Positions 1 to 12,600 of a stretch of 64,000 nucleotides of DNA are shown piece after piece. The notes below the pieces were generated by a model. That model was not told the origin of the DNA, searched no databases, and was given only the letters and a program-made list of their open reading frames with translations. The DNA comes from Polytrichum commune (Eukaryota > Streptophyta > Polytrichopsida > Polytrichales > Polytrichaceae), in assembly GCA_950295325.1 (NCBI GenBank), contig OX485807.1, positions 2,174,501 through 2,238,500 on the forward strand, in the 5' to 3' direction. A program made the translations under genes and the position numbers. The stretch's first letter is position 1, and each line of letters opens with the position of its first letter.

Positions 1-580
1 TTCTTGGATGGTGCATCTTTGACAATCATGGCCAATGAATCAATATCTTATGCTTTAGACTCTTGCCATAAAATAATTATTCTTCTCTTAGATTTTGACA
101 AGGCTTACAATGAGGTCTCTTGGTCATTTTTGAGGGCCGCTATGGTAAAAATTTGGCTTCTCTTGGTTATGGGTTCTATGGATAGAATCTCTATACATGG
201 GCTTTGCTTCCACAATTAGCTTAATGGAGCTTCAAGTGAGGTTTTACTTTATAATGATCGGTGAGACGGGGTTGTTCCATCACCCTGAATTTTTTCATGA
301 TGGTGACAAATGTGCTAGCACACATGCTACAAGATCCAAAGTTTGATGTTCAAGGACTTTCTCTTTTTAATGGTACACAAAGACATTGCAACTATTTGCC
401 AATGATACAATATTATTTCTCCAAGGAGATTTGGCCAACCTCTAGTGGGCACAATGGGCCTTGGATCTTTATTATTCAACAACAAGAATCTTACTTTACT
501 TGCAAAAGTCCCATGCAACTTTGGATTGCCTACTATGCATGCACACATGCACGGGGAGCTTGGGGCTAACACTTAGTGTG
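1..580 (+). mobile_element. LINE (non-LTR) reverse transcriptase fragment, decayed
   Basis: Seen: the first ~220 bases translate to a block with LDFDKAYNEVSWSFL, matching the LINE RT signature LDFxKAYDxVxWxFL. After a frame change, 261-400 gives RRGCSITLNFF, the counterpart of RQGCPLSPxLF, then LAHML and GLSL as in RT domains. Another frame change near 390 gives LFANDTILFLQGD, the equivalent of the catalytic FADDTxLF block. The first catalytic Asp is replaced by Asn (codon 401-403), so the enzyme would be dead even without the frameshifts. Known: LINE RTs copy their own RNA at a nicked genomic target. The fragment is cut by the window start, and the 5' endonuclease part lies outside. It is a relic, not a functional gene. 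Confidence 0.75.
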
Positions 581-662
581 ACTTACATGAACCATGTACA
601 ACAAGGATATAAATGTTTGGGGGGTATTATGTTACTAACAAACAATTAAATGACCTGTTCAA

Positions 663-2800
663 TTAGGTACATATTTTGTAGTACCTTTTAATTACTTTGG
701 AAGGCTTGGGTTTGTCATTGTCATGCATCATATGTTTATTATAAATCAACAAGCGGTTTGTCACCAAACTCTGATATTTTGTAATGTTTGCTAATTTTGC
801 TTTCATGTTCATGTGAGGTGTTATGCGTTTCTCCATTGGGGTTGTTGTGAGAGCACAATTTTTCATGTCAAATCTCTCAAAGAGGTTTAGTACATAGCTC
901 CTTTGAAATAGCAACACCCCTTGTGAGAGATGAATGAATTTTATTCCAATATAAAATGTGACTGCACCTAACTTTGACATTTTGAACCTGGTCTCTAAGT
1001 TTTGCTCTAGCACATCAACACAAGTCAAGTGATTTCTTGTGATTATTAGATCACCTACATATATTAATACTATCAAGGTGAGTTCCCCTTCTTGGCAATA
1101 TCATAAGTTATGGTCTGCTTCATTCCTAACCATGCCAAACTTGTGTATCAAGAATACATGAACTTCAAAGTACCAAGCCATAATAGCTTGCTTAAGACCA
1201 TATTAGATTGCTTTTCCAAGTAAGCACACTTTAACTTGATCGTCCTTTTAAGAGAGGTACAAACCTTGGGGCAATTCCATGAGCGCCTCTTCTTCCAGAA
1301 TTCCATTCAAGAACGCAATTTTGTTGTCTAAATGGTGAATGCTCCATCCTCTGGTTGTTGCTTTGATAACCACAAATCGAATTGTTGGCCATTCGACCGT
1401 AGAGGCAAAAGTATCATGGCAGTCAACTCCCTTCTCCTCAAAGCTTTGAGCAAATAATTATGCTTTGATTTTTTCTATCTTGCCGTCAACAATTAGCTTG
1501 ATTTTTAAACCCCATTTTGATGTGATTTCCTGCTGGTCTTTGAACTAGTTCCTAGGTTTGATTTTCCAAGATGGAATGGAGTTCATCCTCTGTCACTCAC
1601 ATCTATCCCAGGTGTTGTTTTGCCTCTTCAAAGGTGTCAAGATCTTTAAGATCAATTATGTAGATGTAATCCTATGAATTAATAGGTGGTCCCCCCACAT
1701 GGGATGATCTTCTAACTTGGGGTGTTGGAGATGCATTCAATAATGTTGCTGGCATGGCTAATGTTGATGCAACTCCTCAATGAGCCATTGGTGTACACTC
1801 CTCTTGTGACCATGAAGGAACATCCTCCTTGAAGTTGTGACAGCCGTGAATGGAGGCGCGATTTCATTTTCTATGGTGAGATCTACTTTTGTATTGTGGT
1901 CTAGAGGTTGTGATAACATAACCTTTTTAATGCTTAAAACCTTCTCATCAAATATAACATCTACCCTAATGATCATTGTTTTGTTTCAAAGATCAAATAA
2001 TCTGTATGACTTTGTTATTGAATCATATCCCAAGAAGAAACATCTCACTAACCTAGGTAGCATTTTTATTTGTTGATTTTCTTGCACATTGGCATATGCA
2101 AGTGACCCAAAGATTCTTAGTTGGCCCTTTAGGTTTGAATCTTGCGTACCTCTCTTTTGGTGTTATGCCGTTGTTGCTCCTCGAAGGATACATGTTGAGG
2201 ATGTACATTGCAATGTTGATTGCTTTGACCACAAGTATGCAAGGGCATCACAAGCAAAAGTCATGCTTTAAGCTCGTTAAAGGAGTGACATATTCTTTTA
2301 GGTTGTTACTCCATTTTGGTGTGATGTCATCCGTGGCACAAAATGTCTTAACCTCTTTAGACACATACTCGCCTCCTTTGTCTATACTTAGAGTTTTGAT
2401 ATTGTCTCCCTTCTTCTTTCCCACCATTTATTTGAAGTTCTTGAAAGTTTGGAAGGTTTGCAATTTTGATTTCAAGAAGTAGGTCTGGGTTTTCCTAGAA
2501 CATTTGTCAGTAAATGTCAAAAAATACTTAGAGCCGGATAGGGACATTGTTGGCATTGGCCCACAAAGACTTGAGTGCACAATCTCATTTTTGTGTGTGG
2601 CCTTACTCTCTAATCTATTTGGAACATTGGATCTTCTTTGTTTGCCTTCCAAGCAATGTGGACATGGCCTACTCTTGGTCTGTAGTGGTGGTATTCCTTC
2701 CATTGTGTCCATCATCTCATGTAGGGTCTAAATTTTAACATGCCTTAACCTTGAATGCATTAGATCAATTGATTCCTCTTCTGCCAGGTGGATGGGGGGA
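663..2800 (-). mobile_element. Ty1/Copia pol fragment (GAG-pre-integrase, integrase, RT), decayed
   Basis: Read on the minus strand from 2800 down. The first block is GAG-pre-integrase and integrase start: LMHSRLRHV, then GIPPL, CPHCLEGKQRRS (zinc-binding Cys pair), VHSSLCGPMPTMSLSGSKYF and FTDKCSR. Around 2100-1900 is the post-integrase block, with LRIFGSLAYANV, FLGYDSITKSYRLFD and RVDVIFDE (Copia SRDVxFDE). Between 1076 and 663 is the RT palm: IYVGDLIITRNH (normally YVDDLIITG, so a catalytic Asp is Gly), then FKMSKLGAVTFYIGIK and CALTTTPM. Several stops and frame changes separate the blocks. The order matches Copia pol. RNase H and LTRs are not seen. Confidence 0.85.
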
Positions 2801-2840
2801 AAGATAGAGCACTAACAACCATAGAAAGTTGTCGGATTTA

Positions 2841-2853
2841 CCCCCCCCCCCCC
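2841..2853. repeat. C13 homopolymer
   Basis: Uninterrupted run of 13 C just upstream (in pol orientation) of the Copia fragment. One of many poly-C/poly-G runs in the window. Confidence 0.9.
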
Positions 2854-3039
2854 ACGGGCAGACGTGACATTTTTTGGTATGGCATCACATCACTGTCACA
2901 TGACATGACGTGACAATTGTAGACATGGAATCTTTGGCAGCAATGATGTCCATGGACATAATGACAACAACACAAACTAGTATTTAGATACTAGAGTCAC
3001 AGACTAAGTAATAAGAGATTCATCAAAAATGTTTGAATC

Positions 3040-3420
3040 CAAGACAGTTGGAGATTTTAACATTCTCTTGATTGGTGGGACCTCTCACTTAGTTGTAGGA
3101 CAAAGCAATGTATTTTTCTCAATGTGATGGAGAATTTAAAAGAATCAACAACGTTTTGTATGTTCCCTGTGTCACAAAAATTTGCTATCAGTAAGCATAA
3201 TAATAGCCCAAGGCTACATTGTCACATTCACAACAATGAACTGCTAGATTGTAAGTGCATTTGACCCTTCCAATTTATTGCTAGAGGAAAACATGATCCC
3301 ATCAATGGGTTGTTTAGGTTAGAAACCAATAGTCTAGAATCTCTCAATCTTAGGCATAATAGTTTCAAGTTCTACAATGATCCTAGATTCTTATGGGCAG
3401 ACATATTGCCATAGCTTCCT
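3040..3420 (+). mobile_element. Copia protease / GAG-pre-integrase fragment, opposite strand
   Basis: On the plus strand, with frame changes, 3060-3250 gives LIGGTSHLVVGQ (like the protease DSGASxHV block). Next come INNVLYVPCVTK and NLLSVS, then QGYIVTF, the usual Copia NVLYVPxLxxNLLSV / GxxVxF block. NGLFRLET near 3305 resembles the GLYxL start of the GAG-pre-integrase domain. It lies head-to-head with the minus-strand Copia fragment, so it must come from a separate insertion or an inversion. The match is short and degenerate. Confidence 0.5.
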
Positions 3421-3658
3421 CTCTTTCAAAATCAAGGTTCCCAAAACAATGTGAATCTTCAATTGTTCTCCAAACCTGACTTCAATGGAGAATCACAGAG
3501 TCCTTTTCAGCGCAAGACCTTCCTTTGAACTACTTCTATACTTCTACATGCGACACAACTATGTCACCATGTTGAAACCCAACGCAATATTGAAGAACAT
3601 AAAACATAGTATATTGAAGTAGTGAATTGATCATAGTATAAGGCGCAAGCACTGTCAA

Positions 3659-3873
3659 GTACACAACTCCACTACCATGCATAGGTTTAAGTGAAATTGA
3701 TTCAAAACTATACACCGTACACCCTAATCCCTAAATGTCCCACTACAGTAGTTTTTTTTGCCAAAGTACACAACTCCACTGTCATGCATAGGTTTAAGTG
3801 AAATTGATTCAAAACTATACACCCTACACCCTAAACCCTAAATGTCCCACTACAGTAGTTTTTTTTGCCAAAG
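3659..3873. repeat. 107-bp tandem duplication
   Basis: Two head-to-tail copies (about 3659-3765 and 3766-3873) share nearly the same sequence, each ending in GTTTTTTTTGCCAAAG. They differ at a few positions. The second copy contains CCCTAAACCCTAAA, similar to the plant telomere unit TTTAGGG, but only about two units long. Confidence 0.85.
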
Positions 3874-4052
3874 TTCAAGCCCTCTGAAATGTAGAGATTT
3901 GTTTAACACAGTTTATTTCCAACATCGGTTCCAGGTCATCTTATCTACAATCGCTTCAAAGATTGCTTTATAGATCGTTCGATCCAGTCCAAGCATGTCT
4001 TCTGGTAAACTCACATAAGGATTGTAATCCGATTTTGATTCTTTGTCAGTTG

Positions 4053-6607
4053 TCACCTCCCATGCAGTGATCTTGGAACATTCTTATGATCATCTAAAGT
4101 TTGAGCGATCGAGCTCAACTCTATACTAGAGCTCGATGGTCCTGTTTGCAGCCTTACTTGGTCACTGATCTCATTTTCTTCCATCATTTCCAAGCCTGAT
4201 CCTTGAACTGCCAATGACATTTTCATGTACATCGAGCTTTTTTGATGTTGAATTTCTACACCATCCACCTCCAGGTCACCGTGGAGCATTGCAAGTACGT
4301 GTTCCATGCTTGGTCTTCTTTCAGGTGCCTCCTGTACACACATGTGTGCTACTTTGATCACCCGTAACACCTCTTCTTCCTCATCGCCGCTCAACTCAAG
4401 TGTTGGATCAACAATACCCATGGGCATGTTTTCTTCAAGCATTTCCAAAGACTGCACGTGCCAAAATGCAATGTCCGTTCCACAATGAGCAGTGTCAATA
4501 TTCATAATGCTTGGCTCTTGTTGACTTTTCTATCATACCTACGATTATGGAAAGATCTGCATATTATGTTCAATAGACTATAATAACCAAGAGTTCAAAT
4601 AAGTCCTTACACGGAACAAGCTGATGTATGCACTCTATTAACTAGGAATTTCAGTCAAATCTTGCAAAAATCAATATGTAAGTACTTTTTGGGCTTACCC
4701 ATCGAGGAAGATAGATTTTCTCTGGAGACAAGTTGGGATTGATGTTCTTTCTTCCACTTACAACCTCAAGAAGCACAACTCCAAAGCTATAGACATCCAC
4801 TTTGTCACTAAGTCGGCCCTCAAGCACATACTCTGGTGGTAAATAACCTCTGCATAGACAATCCGATTTGATTTGTTGTCAACTTATGAGCATAAAATGT
4901 CTCTGCACACAATTTTTGAACATGAATGACATCAAAGCTCATTATGAGGAGAGAACTTAGAGGAATGCTAAGATATGCATGAAGGATCCACTTACTTGGT
5001 TCCTGCAACCGAGGTTACGAGAATATGGCTTTGAAGATTGTCCTCTGGAAATAATAATGCCAAACCAAAGTCTGCAATTTTTGGTTCCAAATTTTTGTCC
5101 AAAAGAATGTTACTTGCTTTGATATCTCGATGGATGATTCTTGGTGTCACAAGTGCATGCAAGTAGTGTAAACCTCTAGCCACTCCCAAACATATGTTCA
5201 TCCGCTTCGGCCAGTTCAAGGTTTGATTACCACGTCGTTCTGAAAAAATATGTCATAAGCAGGGCCATAATTAGAAGTTTCCTAATCATGTTATAAGAAG
5301 AAAAAAAAATTGAAATCCTATTTTGAACAAAATTCTAGAAAGCGCCTACAAAAAAATACTAGCACCGGATCACACATGTCAAAGTGTGATACAACAACAT
5401 GATAACCTCGCAGCCTGGATGGAAAAATAAAACATGATATCTAGAAAGTCTAAGCGGCTTCTTAAGCTTGATTAATGAAACTTCCGCAACTCCTCCACAA
5501 CATACAAGAGCACATTTTGAGTTATCACCTTGACACCCGCTTGGAATTTGGAAGTCTAATTTCTAGGAGGTGGACTCGAGCTACACTATTAGGCCCATAT
5601 GGTGTAGAATAGACTAACCTAGAAGGAAATACGTAAGGTCATTGTTTTCAACAAACTCGTACACTGATAATCGCTGAGTTTCCCGTAAGCAACATCCTTT
5701 TAATTTCACAAGATTTTTGTGTTTGACGGCACTCAAGAGAAAAACTTCGTTGAGAAAGTCATCTAGAGCACTGTGTTGCACTCCCATGTTGAGTTGTTTA
5801 ACAGCCACCTCAAAATGACCTTGAAGATATCCCTGTAATGATTGAAGCACACACATGTCCAAGCTGTAATCAATCATACACTCTATTCAATAGCATAAGC
5901 TATTTCATGTCAGTTTCTTAATACAACATATCATTACTCAGCTGATGCGTTGTACGTGTTCATGGGTCCAACAATAGATTTGAGAATAAAGACTCCGAAT
6001 GTTAGAATCTTATTGCTTTAGACTGCATTTGGAATCAAGACAACTGAACACAACTCATCAATTGAGTAATGTTATGAACCCCTCCCTCAATATTGTAGAG
6101 ACAACAAAATTCAAGCCCAATCATCCACTGGCAGACCTCCCCATAATAAATAGATGTGAACATGTGTGTTGAATCTGACCTACATAATCAAGATCACCAA
6201 CCTAACAAGTAACCAAGTGCAATTTTAATCCTTCTCACTGCTATTGCTAATAAGCACCTAAGATTGACACCTCATCTACTAAACGTGGCTCATACTTCCA
6301 CTCATGTTTAAATTCCCAAAAGTTTAGACCTAATGTATCATTCCTACGTCAACTTCTACAAGTATTTCAAAATTGGTGACTTGTCAACATTCTTGAATTT
6401 TTTTGAACCTCATGAAGAGATCAGAATAGTTGCAAACATAATCTTAGAGGAAGAAAAGAAGTTAAGAAGCAATTGGGTGAGATCAAACCTTGTAGACTGC
6501 ACCGAATCCACCCTCCCCAAGTTTCATAGATGTATGGAAATTCCGAGTAGCCTTCACAAGATCGTGGTATACAAAAAGTGTGGGTTTCAACTCGTGCTCT
6601 GCAAATT
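4053..6607 (-). other. Receptor kinase-domain exons
   Basis: Five exons in coding order. 6607-6489 holds LVKATRNF and the glycine loop [12 protein letters not shown]. 5832-5619 holds the ATP-anchoring Lys in VAVKQLN, then [19 protein letters not shown] and GCCL. 5239-4996 holds the catalytic loop [12 protein letters not shown] (an RD kinase), the [11 protein letters not shown] magnesium loop and VAGTK. 4849-4699 holds [11 protein letters not shown] (PPE in place of the usual APE) and [18 protein letters not shown]. 4451-4053 holds [25 protein letters not shown] and a ~55-residue tail rich in Ser, Glu and Gln. Donor/acceptor phases agree at every join (G|EA, K|GY, TK|GY, W|SL). All invariant kinase residues I can check are present, so activity is expected. 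The 3' splice site of the last exon is the least certain. Confidence 0.85.
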
Positions 6608-9600
6608 CTGTAGAAATCGATTTGGCGTATGTTCAGGCAAAAGTCATACATAAGCATGATAGCTTGGTATATACTTGTCTTTATTTGATTTGTTTGAACT
6701 GTCAAAATGCTTACAGTTGAGTTTGTGTGAAATCTGAACTTAGGGCCACTCTACACTAGAGCTCAAGGGTCCTTGACCCATGATATACAAATTATGGGAT
6801 TGGTTGGAAGCCAGAAATGGTCCAAGTTCATTTTACACTAGACCTTGAAGACTTGATGGACCAAAGAAATTGGATTGGATGCACAATCTACATGACATCC
6901 TACATGGCATCAAGTGGCATGGATAATGTTTCATGGTCTGTTGGATGTTACATTAGGCCCACAAAAAAAGGTGGGTTAACACAAAACTCGAAGTTGTGGC
7001 GATCACTTGTTTTGTCATTGGCTTCTAGAAATTTTAATATCATCATGATGGGGACCCAAATATGAATATGTGTTGCAGTCCCTTAAGATGGTCCACTTTT
7101 ACTTTATACCAAGCTTGAGGGCCCATGAATTGCAAAATTGAACTTCTTCTTCCCATGGTACAACCTTTGGATGCTTTTCATGCTCACGGCTCTTACTGAT
7201 GCTCTTGTTAATAGTTTAGAAGATGCATAGCATTCTTCATTGGTCACTGCAAGTTGGGTAGGGTTGGGGATAAGTCTAATGGTTTTTTGAACTATACCTT
7301 GCTTATTTTCTCTTACGAACAAATTCAACCTGATAAACTCGAGTGAAGCACTCTCATTGATATTATTAGAATGGAATGGTTGATAGCAGCTAAATAATGT
7401 TATGTGAGCAAACACCACAACGTCTAGAGTCTTACTTTGCTTCAACTGAAGCATGAGGTAGTTTCTGTATCTTCTACTCCTCTGGAACAAGAACACTGCA
7501 ATGACCACCACCACCACACAAAACGAGGCACTGGTGCTTGCTGCGATTGCAATGATTCTGTGGCTTGATGCATTGCTCCCATTTGGGGCTACTTACCACA
7601 ATATTCAAAGTCATCAATTCCGGTGACCACTATAGTTGGTCGCATTTGATAACTCAGAAAATGTTTTAGTTTGGTAAAATTAAAACAAGCATTAGAAAAT
7701 CTTGGGCAGTAGAGTCATTTGTGCTTGTTTATATTGTTAAACGGAAAAGAGTTTTAACACAACCAATCAAGACTTCAACGGTTTATGAGAACAACTCTTG
7801 AGCTCAGGTGCCTGGTGAACACTAACTTCAATTACCCAAAGGAAGTGAAATTTGATTTATTAACCCTTAAACATCAACAAAGTCCTGATGGGGGTTTGGA
7901 GAGAAGAAGAATGAAGTTTTGTTGTTGAGAACTTTATTTGTAGTCATTTCATAAGAAAATATACCTTTTTAGAATAGTTTTCTCCTTCCTCTAATGAGAT
8001 ACTCTAATTGGAGGATTAACGTGAAAGAGATGTAAATATAGGCCATATACTTTCAAAGAATCTAACATATAATTCTATGCGATATCTAGTATTTTGGCCA
8101 TCATTTCGACAAATTATTGTACTTTTTCTTCCTTTGAAACTATGTTGTACATATTCGAGCCTTGCAATACAAAACTTTCATGCAATAATACTTGTTATGA
8201 TTTCTTATTGATTGTATGCTTATGTGTATGCTTTTATGGCATGTCAAGATGTCAGATTTAGCTTTCAAACAAAAGGACATAAATTATGAGTGTTAAACAT
8301 TTCTCTATCTTAATGCAAATAACATCCGAACAAATTTAGTAGTCTTTCATCTCAAGTCATGTCAATTTTCAACACATCCTTTGACCTTTAAGGGTTAACA
8401 TGCACAATAGAAAATTGATGCTTGGGGATTGTACCTGGGGGTGTATCATAACAATATTCTTCACATAAACAAAGTTGCAAATCAATTTGTGATTTCATGG
8501 TGAAGTTGTTACAATATGGATTGCCTTGGAGTCTACAGTATTTGTCACACCCACATTTTAGTACACATATGGGCACCAATAGTATATTCAACTTCCAACG
8601 GACCTATGTTGCACTACCAACATATAGTCCCAAAGCACAAGTCTTAATGTGAAGTTGAAAAGGGTGGCTCAAACCCAAGGTTTTTACCCACATGATTCTA
8701 TGAAATCTCTGAGATTAAGATGCATAAGGTTAGCATAGTTGATTTTCAATTCACCCTACCATCTATGTTCCACCCAATCATAGTGGCGATATCCGAGCGA
8801 ACCAGATATTTTCAACCTTACATTCAACCTACGGGACTTACTGTTCAAGACAATAAGTGCGGTGGCTTGTCCGAGGCCATTGACTTATTAAAAGAGGCAA
8901 GAAAGTCCTCTAATTCTTGTGATGCCCGTTTTAAGATTACATATAGATTTTAACCAACTTGAAGACAATTCAATAATACCTTAATTCAAGCGAGTGGCAA
9001 CATGTCGGAGTTGTCTGTTTTGCAATTTAAAAATCTTCAAATCTACCACAAATTTGCAAATCTACCAATTTGCAAATTTCTTCGATTGCACAGTTCACGT
9101 GCCCTACGACTTGTACATTGGTAGGCACCGCACCAGGTAAAATTTTCTAAGAAGTGCTTGCAATAATGATGAGACAAAAATCCACAAAGAGTATCTTACT
9201 TGACGTTGGTCTTAAAACTCATGACAGATGAGCCTCCATACTCAACAGACGTTATTTGATTGTTCATCAAGCTTAATTCAAGTAGGCTGGAGTTGGAAGA
9301 CACAATGTCGTCAAGGTATAAGGTACCATTGATATTGTTATCATCCAAATACCTGCAAACAATGTGTTCTCACACAAAGTATATGAGTTGCTTGACATGA
9401 TATAAGAATGTTTCCGAGCTATGTACAACAATTCTGTCCTGCATCTATTACATCCATTAGGGGCTCAATTACGTGATTTTTGCACGTGACCACCACCAAA
9501 TTTGATATGTGGGGTCTGGTACACATATTCTTTGGCAAATCCCCTTTTATTTCCATGTTTTTAAGTCAAGCGTGGTGTGAGCCAACTTGCCATCAGCTGT

Positions 9601-12600
9601 CATGCCCAAGGGATGGTAATGCACTAGAGCCATACACCAAACCTAGGTTCTAACAGTGCAAATCATTAGAGTTATGACGTGTCACATATGCATACAAGTC
9701 ATTTAAATAAGCTCAATAGTCAATAGGTATGCCACTTTGCATCATAAAACCATCGCTCTCAAAATGAACTTTACATATTTACAAGAGGATATGAAAGGAA
9801 TTCTTACAGATAATTCAACTTTGTAAAATTTGTAATAGAGGTGAATAAATTTAGGTTGATATCCATCAAATTTATGCCTTGTAACCCCCTGCAAAGATCA
9901 AAGTTTAGGCAGTGATTGGAAATCTAAAACCAAAAGAATAAAGGCATGGGTACATTGATGTGAACAAAAGACTTCCCATGTTAGCAACAATCTCATTATT
10001 GTTTTGTTACTAATCTTGTGTATAATATTAGGTTTCATTGTTTTATCTTTTGGAAGAACATGGGTCTTCCACATTGGTGACAACACCCAAATGGTTGTAG
10101 GTAGGACACCCACAATTTTAAGGATGACCAAGACTCCGCTAATTTCTCTTGCATTCATTGGGTGGACTATAACCAGTGTTACAAGGAATCTTGTTGACTT
10201 TAAGTGGCTGCTAAGAAGATGATTATAACCCATAGCCATATACCCTCATCATTGATGCACACACTACTAGCAATGTGGCTCTTAATAAACAAGCGCTATG
10301 TTGGAAGAGACATGTAGCGAAGACCATATACCTTCTATCATTTTGATTATTTTTTGGGGGGGGAACACAAGAAGCATATGGCCACCTGGCTAGTTATTCC
10401 GTCAAAGTAGAGGGAGTATTTCACGGTTGGGAATCGAGCCATCAACTATTCCATTTGGTTTTGGGTACCTCGCCGTGTATACTAATACTACTGAAATATG
10501 ACACCCATGATGCCACTTGTAAGATAGAGAGAGATGAACCACTACTAAATCATTTGAACATAGAGGGTATTTTGTACATCCCAAATTTCTATTTCCATGC
10601 ATGATTGCATCAAATCATCATACTCTAAACAACTTACTTAGGGGCAGTTTACACTATGGACCATGAAGTCGTCCCACGTAAGAGGCCTATTTTGCGTGGG
10701 ACGACTTCCATGGTCCGAGTTACTAAAATATTAGTTTTCATAGTTCATGGGCCCTTCACTAGGTGTAAAACTGAATGTGGACCATGAAGAATGACCATGC
10801 ACCAAAAAGTGGAGGTGCTGATTTTTTTAATACATGCCCAAAAAGGGCAATTTTGAAAAAAAAATTAAGTTTGATCATTCCTTGTCTTCTCTTGGGCTTC
10901 ACTTGTCTTCACTTCTTGTTAAATGTGTCGAAGATGTGGCTTGCAAATCTTCTCACAACAATTTTTTTTAAATAAAATAAAATGAGCAATTTAATTTGTA
11001 CATGCTCAACGTAATTTACATGTGACATGTACCTTGTGTTGTCACTACACTAAATAGGATATTTAGTGTTTGATTATATTTAATGTTGTTACCACCCTAC
11101 CTTGCTCAACACTAATTTTCAATTCTTTGATAATTAATGTTAGAAGATTTCCCATTGCACTTCTTTTGACTACCCTGATCTACAATCACTAAACCACTAC
11201 GGATTTTTCTTTTTTGTTTTGCAACTGCATTTTGTAAGAATATTGGGGCGTGTAATATACCGTTGGAAAGGTATTTTTAAGACCTTTCCAACGGTATATT
11301 ACAAGCCCCAAAATTCCAAACATTACATTTGGTAGACCAAAAAAAACAAATCTGCACTTGAATTCTTGAGTTCTAGATGTCCCGCGTTGTTTGGTGAAAC
11401 ACGTGTGAGCCGGTTTAAGGGGTAGGGCAAGGTAGTATTGGTATGTCTCATGGGCTATGGTATAATTAAGGCGCTTAAAAGGTAGATTCATTAAAAATTT
11501 ATTGAAATGGTATTTCTCTAAAATGGGCCCTTGCCTTTTCCTACCAGACCACCATTCTTGCCTCTCTCAACGCAAAACCCGTTGGACCATGTCAGTGCAA
11601 TTATTAGGCCTTAAAAATTATATTTTGGGGACCTTGACCTCCATGGTCCCTCTGCCATTTCTTCCTTAGTGTAAACCGAAGTTGTCCCGGGAGAACTTCA
11701 ACAGCCAATCAGCTGCCTTGCAGAGCCCTGGTCCAACTTCATGGTCCATACTGTAAACCGCCCCTTAGTCATCGAGTGTAACTTTGGACAAAGATATACC
11801 ACTCACATGAATTGAATTTGGGACCCATTCAACTTTGCAACCCATTTTGAAAATGACTTTGGATCAAAATCTCCACTGTAGCTTAGGTTACTGCACACAT
11901 TCCAATAAACAACTCTTCTTAAATTCATGTTTTCGTTTTCATTTCAGTATCCATCATAAGAAACAACGACAAGCAATCCATACTAGATTATTAATTGATC
12001 TATGAATAATGAAGAGAGACAAAGTATCCAAGATAGCATGGTTGCCATTCAACAAAAACCAATTTGTGTGATCATGTCATGTGCTACTGTACGCAAAAAT
12101 TTCCATAGTATTCTCGAACATAACTTTATAATATATGTCCGATTGTGGTAAAAAGGCACAAGGCTTTGGTTTCTATGTGTAACATGCAAGGACTGTCCAC
12201 TTTCCTTCCAACACGTGAAGGCATATGTCAACAATGCATGAGGGGTTAGGAGTTGTTGACACTCACAGGACTTGTAGAGCTGACCATGAGCTGAAGTCAG
12301 GGAGGAGCCCAGAGAAATTGTTTGTTGAGATATCCAGTCTTGTAAATATAGATTCTGACGAGATATTGAAAATGGACAAGTCCACAACGCCGCTGAAGTG
12401 GTTCCCACTCACATTCCTGGAGTGAAATTTGAAGTGTTCGTAGGACATGTCAGAAGGAGGCTTTGATTTCACTTGGACAAAAAAAACTTGACAATCAGAG
12501 GAGCTCTTGCAGATCAGAAACATTTTCCAGAAAGTTTCCATGTGGAGGTTATCAGCCTGTGACAAACAAGTTCTGTGCACTTTGAAGTCAAGCATCCAAT

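Noticed and set aside
3780-3850. CCCTAAACCCTAAA as an interstitial telomere
   Set aside because: Only about two units are present, inside a 107-bp duplicated segment; far too short for a telomeric tract.
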